The notes below the pieces were generated by a model, which was not told the origin of the DNA, searched no databases, and saw only the letters and a program-made list of their open reading frames with translations. A DNA stretch of 48,156 nucleotides from Geoalkalibacter_A sp034189505 (GTDB lineage: Bacteria > Desulfobacterota > Desulfuromonadia > Desulfuromonadales > Geoalkalibacteraceae). This document shows, piece by piece, positions 42,332 through 48,156 of this stretch. Position numbers and translations under genes: made by a program. The stretch lies in contig JAXHUR010000018.1 of NCBI GenBank assembly GCA_034189505.1, positions 1 to 48,156 on the forward strand. Reading direction: 5' to 3'. The stretch's first letter is position 1. Each line of letters begins with the position of its first letter.

Positions 42332-43636
42332 ATGGAAAAAATTCCTTCCCGCTGCAAAACCTGGTTCGGCTGGTGCATGTACGACTGGGCCAATTCCTCT
42401 TTTGCCACGGTCATCCTGGCAGCGGTTTTTCCTCTTTATTTCGCCGCTCTGGTTCCGGAAGGCGGCGCATCACTGCCTATTCCCGGCATGTCGCGAACCG
42501 TTCCGGCGACCGCCCTGTGGGGTTATGTCATCTCAATCTCAATGCTCCTGGTTGCCTTGAGCGCTCCGCAGATCGGTGCCCTGGCCGATCGCAGGGGCAT
42601 GCGTCGCCGCCTGCTGGTGGTCTGCACCCTGGTCGGGGCCGCCTGCACCGTCTTTCTGGGCGCCACCGGTCCCGGAGACTACCGGCTGGCCGGCGGCCTG
42701 TTTATCCTGGCCAATTTCGGCTTTGCGACCGGCAACATCTTTTACAATTCCTTTCTGCCGGCGCTGGCCGCCGGCAGCCAACTCGACCGGCTCTCGTCCT
42801 ACGGCTTCGCGCTCGGTTACATCGGCGGCGGTCTGGCCCTGGCGCTGGTCTTCGTCATGATTCAGTGGCATGAATTCTTCGGCTTCGCCGATGCGGGCAG
42901 CGCCACCCGCGCGGGCTTCGTACTCACCGGAACCTGGTGGGCGTTGTTTGCCATCCCGACCTTTATCTGGATGCGGGAAAGGGCTCTTCCCCAGAGTCCG
43001 GAGCCGCTTGTGCGCGGATTTCGGCAATACCTGGCCACCTTTTCCGAAATCCGCGGCTACTCTCAACTCTTTCTGTTTCTCATTGCTTTTCTCTGCTACA
43101 ATGACGGCATTCAAACCGTGATCGTGGTCTCCGCCATCTTCGGAAAGGAAGAGCTTGGCTTGAGCCAGGAGACGATCCTCGCCTGTTTTCTGATGATTCA
43201 GTTCCTGGCCATGCCGGGTACACTGCTTTTCGGTCGCGTTGCTGAAAAATGGGGAACACGCAGAAGCATCCTGATTACATTGTGTCTTTTCATCGGTGTC
43301 ACCATCTACGCTTTCTTCATGCAGTCTGCCCTCGAGTTCTGGATCCTCGCCGCGGTGGTCGCTCTTATCTTCGGCGGCAGCCAGGCGGTCAGCCGCTCAC
43401 TCTACGGGAGCCTGGTCCCCCCTCAAAAATCAGCAGAATTTTTTGGGTTTTATGCCATCAGCAACAAATTCGCCTCAATCCTCGGTCCATTGACATTCGG
43501 CCTGATCGCCGATCTCACCGGCTCGGCACGCTTGTCGATTCTGTCCCTGATCATCTTTTTTATCGTGGGCATCATTCTGCTGCTGCGGGTGGATGTCGCC
43601 CGCGGGCAGGTCCTTGCTCAAGGAGAGAACCCGTGA
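42332..43636 (+). CDS. MFS transporter, UMF1 family
   Basis: ATG 42332, eight bases after AAGGGGGAG, gives 434 residues. It begins with a short cytoplasmic stretch and the family-typical WCMYDWANSSFATVILAAVFPLYF. About 12 membrane helices are visible, including GALADRRGMRRRLLVVC, the MFS loop motif, and GKEELGLSQETILACFL. UMF1/Atg22-like proteins are thought to export amino acids or other small molecules. Its stop overlaps the start of the glycerophosphodiesterase gene, so the two are translationally coupled. Confidence 0.85.
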   Translation: MEKIPSRCKTWFGWCMYDWANSSFATVILAAVFPLYFAALVPEGGASLPIPGMSRTVPATALWGYVISISMLLVALSAPQIGALADRRGMRRRLLVVCTLVGAACTVFLGATGPGDYRLAGGLFILANFGFATGNIFYNSFLPALAAGSQLDRLSSYGFALGYIGGGLALALVFVMIQWHEFFGFADAGSATRAGFVLTGTWWALFAIPTFIWMRERALPQSPEPLVRGFRQYLATFSEIRGYSQLFLFLIAFLCYNDGIQTVIVVSAIFGKEELGLSQETILACFLMIQFLAMPGTLLFGRVAEKWGTRRSILITLCLFIGVTIYAFFMQSALEFWILAAVVALIFGGSQAVSRSLYGSLVPPQKSAEFFGFYAISNKFASILGPLTFGLIADLTGSARLSILSLIIFFIVGIILLLRVDVARGQVLAQGENP

Positions 43637-44436
43637 AATCGCATTATTTCGATCCGCCCCGACCGCGTCTTTTCGGGCATCGGGGAGACAGCGTGCACTA
43701 TCCCGAAAATACCCTGCCCGCCTTTCAAGCCGCGGTCGATGCCGGCATGGCCTATCTGGAACTTGACATCTGGGCCAGTCGCGACGGCCGCATTGTAGTG
43801 CACCATGACCCTGATTTCTCCCGCCTGTGCGGCGTTGCGCAGAAGGTATGCGACCTGACCCTGGAGCAGATTCGATCGTTTGATGCGGGCTATAACTTCC
43901 GTTCCGGCAATGGAAACCAATTTCCGTTTCGTGGGGAGGCAATCCGTATTGCCACCCTGGAGGAAGTCCTGGTCGAGTTTCCACAGACGCGGATCAATAT
44001 TGAAATCAAGCAGAGTGATCCGCCTCTCGAAGAATCTCTGGTAAAATTGATCCACGATTGCCACGCCGAACAGCGTGTGCTGATCGCTTCGGAAAAAGAC
44101 GAGGTTCTGCAAAGGGTTCGGCCTTTATGTCCTGAGATTCCAACCAATCTCGGCTATGGCGAGACTGCGGCTTTCTTCGACTGGCTGCAGAAAGGATGCG
44201 CCGAGCCCTTTGAACCCACCGGGCAGGCTCTGCAGATTCCGGCTCACTACCAAGGACAGCCGCTGGTTTTCCCGGCGTCCGTGAAAGCCGCCCATCAACT
44301 GGGACTTGAGGTTCACGTCTGGACCGTCAATGAGCCGGATGAGATGCGGGCGCTGCTTGATTGCGAGGTTGACGGGTTGATGAGTGACGACCCGGAGCTG
44401 CTTGGCCAGGTCGTCAAAACCGGTCTTGAAATGTAG
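43633..44436 (+). CDS. Glycerophosphodiester phosphodiesterase
   Basis: The GTG start at 43633 overlaps the MFS stop (GTGA) and follows AAGGAGAG, giving 267 residues. FGHRGDSVHYPENTLPAFQAAVDAGMAYLELDIWASRDGRIVVHHDPDFSRL contains all active-site features of the GDPD fold: HR, E-N-T, E-x-D and H-D. Later IEIKQSD and VHVWTVNEPDEM match the family C-terminal core. It hydrolyses glycerophosphodiesters to glycerol-3-phosphate and an alcohol. No signal peptide, so it is cytoplasmic. Possibly the MFS partner imports or exports a related molecule (inference). Confidence 0.92.
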   Translation: MKSHYFDPPRPRLFGHRGDSVHYPENTLPAFQAAVDAGMAYLELDIWASRDGRIVVHHDPDFSRLCGVAQKVCDLTLEQIRSFDAGYNFRSGNGNQFPFRGEAIRIATLEEVLVEFPQTRINIEIKQSDPPLEESLVKLIHDCHAEQRVLIASEKDEVLQRVRPLCPEIPTNLGYGETAAFFDWLQKGCAEPFEPTGQALQIPAHYQGQPLVFPASVKAAHQLGLEVHVWTVNEPDEMRALLDCEVDGLMSDDPELLGQVVKTGLEM

Positions 44437-44438
44437 AA

Positions 44439-44480
44439 ATGTAACGGCTTAACATGGACCGCAGGACTCGGCGGCACCGT
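44439..44480 (+). repeat. Short intergenic repeat (pair with 39872-39912)
   Basis: ATGTAACGGCTTAACATGGACCGCAGGACTCGGCGG, just after the GDPD stop, resembles ATGTAACTTTTCGACATAGACCGCAGGGCACGGCGG near 39872. Its first half also resembles the beginning of the structured element read on the minus strand after panB (ATGTAACGGTTCAGCATGG). Confidence 0.4.
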
Positions 44481-44582
44481 TTGCGGCGACAAACTCGCCT
44501 GAGGCTCAAACAAATGCCGCAGAACTCAACCGCTGAGCCCAGTGGTATTGAGGAATAAAAATATTAACAGCGGAGGACAAGT

Positions 44583-45272
44583 ATGAAGATCATCGCTTTA
44601 CTGGCCAGCCCCCATAAGCTTAAAGGCAACACGGCGGGTTTGATGAATTTTGTCATTGAGGGCGCGCAAAAGGCCGGCGCCGAGACTGAAATCATTTGCC
44701 TGGACGGTCACAACGTTCAGGCCTGCAACGGCTGCGACGCCTGCCACCGTGGCGGTGCCTGCGTTCAGAAAGATGCCTTTAAGGAAATCAAAAACAAAAT
44801 CGAGCAAGCCGATGGCGTCATTCTCGGCAGCCCGAACTATATTTTTTCGGTCAGCGCTCAACTCAAGGCATTTATGGATCGCTGCTGCGGCATCGTCCAC
44901 TGCCTGTCCTTCGAGGGGAAATACGGCGTTTCGGTGGTGACCTCGGGGGGAGGCGGCGACGACCCGATTATTCAGTACATGAACCGTTTCCTGCTGGTCA
45001 CGGGGATCCACCCCATCGGCGGCGTGCATGCCACCATGGCGGCCCTGCCCAATGGAGAATTCACCGAAGGGATCAAAAACCGGGCACGTGAACTCGGCGC
45101 CGACCTGGTTGCTGCCTGGCGGGAAAAACGCACCGACCCCGAGGTCACCATGGAGATGAACGCCTTCCGCAAGCGCATGCGCGAGCTGGTGTTCTGGAAG
45201 AAGGAAGAATGGCTGTATGAATACAATCTCTGGCAGAATCGCGGTGAAGAACACGATTCCGCCCCTGCATAG
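44583..45272 (+). CDS. Flavodoxin-like NAD(P)H-dependent FMN reductase
   Basis: 229 residues, with GGAGGA before ATG 44583. The FMN-binding loop ASPHKLKGNTAGLM and NYIFSVSAQLKAFMDRCCG match the iron-sulfur-flavoprotein/NADPH-dependent FMN reductase group. CNGCDACHRGGAC gives a cluster-type cysteine pattern (CxxCxxC...C) found in iron-sulfur flavoproteins. The C-terminal helix region (EMNAFRKRMRELVFWKKEEW) is also family-typical. A flavoprotein with a 4Fe-4S cluster and a redox role is likely, but its substrate is unknown. Confidence 0.85.
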   Translation: MKIIALLASPHKLKGNTAGLMNFVIEGAQKAGAETEIICLDGHNVQACNGCDACHRGGACVQKDAFKEIKNKIEQADGVILGSPNYIFSVSAQLKAFMDRCCGIVHCLSFEGKYGVSVVTSGGGGDDPIIQYMNRFLLVTGIHPIGGVHATMAALPNGEFTEGIKNRARELGADLVAAWREKRTDPEVTMEMNAFRKRMRELVFWKKEEWLYEYNLWQNRGEEHDSAPA

Positions 45273-45484
45273 AGAATAAAAACAACAGAAGGACCCGACA
45301 TAGAAGAAATATCCAACCTGTTGATATCACTACAATCAAATTCGACATCCACCGATATTTAACGCGATGTCGAATGAAGTTTTCCTTCAGGCGAGTTAAG
45401 GTGTCGCCAAGCGATAATCCGGGATAAAGATGTTCAATCTGCCATCCCATCATCTGCTTTCTTGCGAAAGCATCAAATAATGGA

Positions 45485-45532
45485 CCCAACGCAGAAAAGG
45501 CTCCCGAAAGCGGGAGCCTTTTCTGCGTTGGG
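45485..45532. terminator. Bidirectional terminator, flavodoxin and BCCT genes
   Basis: Perfect 22-bp arms (45485-45506 and 45511-45532) with an AAAG loop lie between two converging genes. The arms contain AAAAGG/CCTTTT, but no clear T-run follows. Confidence 0.75.
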
Positions 45533-45549
45533 CCCAAGTGGATTACCTG

Positions 45550-47631
45550 TCAATTGGACTTTGACGGGTCGTCCGGTGCGTCGCTTTCGTCTTCCGTAGG
45601 AATGAGCATTTCATCATGCTCATGCATCTTCCAGGGGAGGCTGCCCGGAGAAACATGCAGGAACTGGAGATATTTCTCAAACTGATCCAGAATATCGTCG
45701 ATAACCTCCTGCTGATCGAAACCGTAAATATCGTAGGACTGTCCCCCCCGCCGCAGAAAGACCTCGGCGCGGTAATAATGTTTGATTTTTTCATCATCCG
45801 TTTCGATTTCTGGATAGGCAAAAGAGGGCATCAGGTGCTCGCATATGCGGATATCATAAATGAAATCGATCTGCCCTTCTATGATGACCTCGATATAAGC
45901 CCGTCCCATTTCCGAGTCATACGAGATGTCTGCAGGCCACCCCTGTTCGTCGAGTTCTTTCTGCACACGCTTCATTCCGGGTACGACCTGCTTCTCGAGA
46001 AACTCCTGAACCTGTTCGCGGCTGGGAAACTGAACCAGTTCAGCCAGTCGTTTCTTCCACCGGCTCGGCCCCGCAGTCGTGCCGTGGCGCGTGCGGTGCA
46101 TGTGCGCGGCAAGGCTGACCTCCGTATGCGCCTCAATCACTAAAGCCCGCCACATGCCGATGGCCGCGATCAGCATTATAATGGCAAAAGGAAGAGCACT
46201 GGCGATGGTCATGGCCTGCAGCGCCTTCAAACCGCCGGCGATCAGCAGGGTTGAAGCCACAACGCCCTCCAGAATCGCCCAGAAAGAGCGCTGCCAGGCC
46301 GGCGTATGCAGCAGACCGCCCGAAGCCAGTGAGTCGATCACCAGCGAGCCGGAGTCCGACGAAGTCACGAAAAAGGTAATGATCAGCACGACCGTCAAAA
46401 AAGATGTGATCGAAGTAAACGGCAGATGCTCATAGAGTTTGAACAAGGCCAGCGCCTGATTGTTCTGCACCTCGGTAATCAGCGCCAGATAGCCTTCCCG
46501 CATGATCATGTGCAGGGCCGTATTTCCAAAAATCGAAAACCACAGAAAGGTAAACATCGAAGGGACGAACATGACCCCGACCACGAACTGCCGGATAGTG
46601 CGTCCACGGCTGATTTTCGCGATAAACAGCCCGACAAAGGGAGCCCAGGCGATCGTCCAGCCGAAAATGAACAGGGTCCAGTTGCCGATCCAGTCACTGC
46701 GACTGTAGGCCTGGAGGTTGAAAGTCCTCTCAACGATATTGCTGAGGTAGCTTCCAGTGTTTTGTAGAAAAGTTTCGAGGATCAGGATGCTGGGTCCCGC
46801 GATAAAAACAAACAGCATCAAGGATACGGCCAGAAACATGTTCAGGATCGATAAGGACTTCACCCCCTTATCCAGCCCGGAAACAACGGATACAAGAGCC
46901 ACGGCGGTAATAAGAGCAATGGCGATTACCTGGACAGTGATGCTGACCGGAATCGAGGGCCACAGGTAATTGATGCCGGCATTGATCTGTGTGACTGAAA
47001 GACCGAGAGTGGTGGCAATGCCGAATAGAGTCCCGAGGATCGCGAACAGATCGACAGTGTGCCCTATAGGGCCATAAATCCGTTCACCAATAATCGGATA
47101 GAGCGCTGAGCGCATGGAAAGCGGCAACCCGTGACGAAAGGAGAAATAAGCCAGCACCAGCCCGACCAGGCCGTAAATCGCCCAGATATGGAAACCCCAG
47201 TGGAAAAAGGCGATCTGCATCGCCTGCTTCGCTGCATTGACGGTATTGGCGGCGCCTTCAGGCGGAGAGGAATAATGCAGCACCGGTTCGGCCACCCCGA
47301 AAAACAGCAGCGCGATGCCATAACCGGCTGAAAACAGCATGGCAAACCAGACGGGAAAGCTGTACTGGGGGAGCGCATGGTCAGGTCCAAGCTTGATTTT
47401 CCCCCAGGGGGAAATGCCGACCCCGACAATGAAAACCAGAAAAATCGCGACTGACAGCATGTAGAACCAGCCGAAAGTTCGCGTAATGTAGGCCAGCATT
47501 GAAGAAAAGACTCTGCCGGCGAGTTCCGGATCGCTGATCGTCCCTATGACCAGCAATCCGGACACAATGACCGCCGGCACAAAAACCGGCACCAGGATCG
47601 TCGAGCTGATTCCCTTCCTCTCTTCTGTCAT
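45550..47631 (-). CDS. BCCT-family betaine/choline/carnitine transporter
   Basis: The start ATG 47631 follows GGAG at five bases; a GTG at 47637 would add two residues. The 693-residue protein has about 12 membrane spans and BCCT motifs such as FFHWGFHIWAIYGLVGL, GIATTLGLSVTQINAGI and FFVTSSDSGSLVIDSL. A roughly 180-residue cytoplasmic C-terminal extension (from about 510) is present, as in BetT-like choline transporters. These are secondary symporters that import osmoprotectants. The extension may sense osmolarity or ions (inference). No bet genes neighbour it. Confidence 0.92.
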   Translation of the reverse strand: MTEERKGISSTILVPVFVPAVIVSGLLVIGTISDPELAGRVFSSMLAYITRTFGWFYMLSVAIFLVFIVGVGISPWGKIKLGPDHALPQYSFPVWFAMLFSAGYGIALLFFGVAEPVLHYSSPPEGAANTVNAAKQAMQIAFFHWGFHIWAIYGLVGLVLAYFSFRHGLPLSMRSALYPIIGERIYGPIGHTVDLFAILGTLFGIATTLGLSVTQINAGINYLWPSIPVSITVQVIAIALITAVALVSVVSGLDKGVKSLSILNMFLAVSLMLFVFIAGPSILILETFLQNTGSYLSNIVERTFNLQAYSRSDWIGNWTLFIFGWTIAWAPFVGLFIAKISRGRTIRQFVVGVMFVPSMFTFLWFSIFGNTALHMIMREGYLALITEVQNNQALALFKLYEHLPFTSITSFLTVVLIITFFVTSSDSGSLVIDSLASGGLLHTPAWQRSFWAILEGVVASTLLIAGGLKALQAMTIASALPFAIIMLIAAIGMWRALVIEAHTEVSLAAHMHRTRHGTTAGPSRWKKRLAELVQFPSREQVQEFLEKQVVPGMKRVQKELDEQGWPADISYDSEMGRAYIEVIIEGQIDFIYDIRICEHLMPSFAYPEIETDDEKIKHYYRAEVFLRRGGQSYDIYGFDQQEVIDDILDQFEKYLQFLHVSPGSLPWKMHEHDEMLIPTEDESDAPDDPSKSN

Positions 47632-47659
47632 TTTCACTCCGATCCGGAAGGAGTCCTAT

Positions 47660-47684
47660 AAACCCCGCCGGGTAACCGGCGGGG
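47660..47684 (-). terminator. Terminator after rhodanese gene
   Basis: On the minus strand CCCCGCCGG (47676-47684) and CCGGCGGGG (47663-47671) form a nine-pair stem, loop TTAC, followed by TTTAT. It lies between the rhodanese-like gene and the BCCT gene. Confidence 0.6.
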
Positions 47685-47809
47685 TCGGCCAAGATTCCAT
47701 CCCGCATATAAAATATTTGAATGAATCACATCAGCGTTCCCGCTGACATAGATGGTAAATGAATCGGAGGCTATTTCAAGTTCGCTTGTCTGGAGACTGA
47801 CGCATCAAC

Positions 47810-48127
47810 TCACGCAGGTCGCTGATTTTTAAAGGCTTCTACACCACCCTTAAGCGCTTCGGCATTTTTATAGCCTTTCTCCAACAACTCGGCTGCCCGA
47901 CCGGCAGATGTGGCTTCCTCCGGTCAGGCGCAGTAGAAAATAATCTCCTGCTCTTTCGGAATATCGGGCAGCCTTGCCCGAAAGTGATTCAGTGATTCAG
48001 CGCCTTCGAGTTGCGCATACTGAAATTTTTCATCTGATTCATAGGCACACACCAGGATCGCTTTTCCTGCATCCATACGCCTACGGGCCTCTTTGGGTTC
48101 AATACGTCTGACTTGCGATTTTTCCAT
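47810..48127 (-). CDS. Selenocysteine-type rhodanese-like protein
   Basis: The frame starts at ATG 48127 after GGAGAGGTGCT. It meets an in-frame TGA at 47924-47926, then continues open for 37 codons to TGA at 47810-47812. Read through, the product is 105 residues, a normal single-domain rhodanese. The sequence around TGA is IIFYCA-U-PEEATSAGRAAELL, where other rhodaneses have CxCPNEATSA. So the TGA sits exactly at the catalytic cysteine position, residue 68. A hairpin immediately follows. This is strong evidence for selenocysteine decoding and for a selenoprotein, not a pseudogene. The catalytic function may be sulfur or selenium transfer. Confidence 0.82.
47899..47926 (-). promoter_or_regulatory. 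Putative bacterial SECIS hairpin
   Basis: Directly at the in-frame TGA, GACCGG (47920-47925) pairs with CCGGTC (47899-47904). An extra AG/CT pair gives a ten-base apical loop starting with G. Position fits bacterial SECIS elements, but the loop was not compared with characterised ones. Confidence 0.5.
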
Positions 48128-48156
48128 AGCACCTCTCCTGTGTTCAGGCTTCTAAA

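Overview
The window looks like a chromosomal segment of a Desulfuromonadia bacterium (Desulfuromonas/Geobacter relatives). The reasons are the gene families present: a GeoRSP-type radical SAM cassette, an adenosylcobalamin-dependent ribonucleotide reductase, a 1588-residue NAD-glutamate dehydrogenase, a YedE-type transporter, a selenocysteine-type rhodanese and a -24/-12 (sigma-54) promoter. GC is moderately high except for an AT-rich patch near 42030-42180. I see no phage, plasmid, rRNA operon or CRISPR array. Species assignment is inference.

Left part (1-12.7 kb): the end of the window cuts a secreted PHP-domain protein. Then come a divergent pair acting on anionic lipids (MprF and a phospholipase D/cardiolipin-synthase-like protein), a Tat-type amidohydrolase broken by one extra G in a G6 tract, MgtE, an EamA-type transporter, DoxX, a small Cys-rich protein and a cation diffusion facilitator. 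Spacers hold divergent copies of a dispersed repeat and several perfect hairpins.

Middle (12.8-35.8 kb): nearly everything is on the minus strand. It holds tRNA-Gln, an amidohydrolase, panC and panB, a flavin reductase, a very large glutamate dehydrogenase, a cytoplasmic PPIase, KsgA, DUF2062, TsaD, PhoH with a PIN domain and a small lipoprotein. Upstream of these is the most notable locus: an EF2568-type cysteine desulfurase homologue, a SPASM protein that has lost its radical SAM cysteines, an 18-codon peptide gene, an intact radical SAM/SPASM enzyme, a PqqD-like chaperone and a YedE-type transporter. Beyond YedE lies an envelope cassette with a TPR protein, a PhnD-like lipoprotein, two parallel beta-helix proteins and an exported binding-protein-like protein. 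The arrangement fits a RiPP-like peptide maturation system, possibly tied to sulfur or selenium supply.

Right part (35.8-48.1 kb): NrdJ carries a 375-residue homing-endonuclease intein immediately before its catalytic cysteine. Next are a cold-shock protein with a structured leader, Tag glycosylase overlapping an aminoacyl-tRNA-protein transferase, a NUDIX hydrolase, a candidate sigma-54-driven small RNA, an MFS/UMF1 transporter coupled to a glycerophosphodiesterase, a flavodoxin-like protein, a BCCT transporter and a rhodanese with an in-frame TGA at its catalytic position.

Other strong signals are two copies of an ~115-bp structured element, each just after a stop codon inside a minus-strand gene cluster. 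Their outer stems differ in sequence but both pair, and their hairpin loops match the CsrA/RsmA site. All functional statements come from reading the sequence and from family knowledge. No database search was possible.
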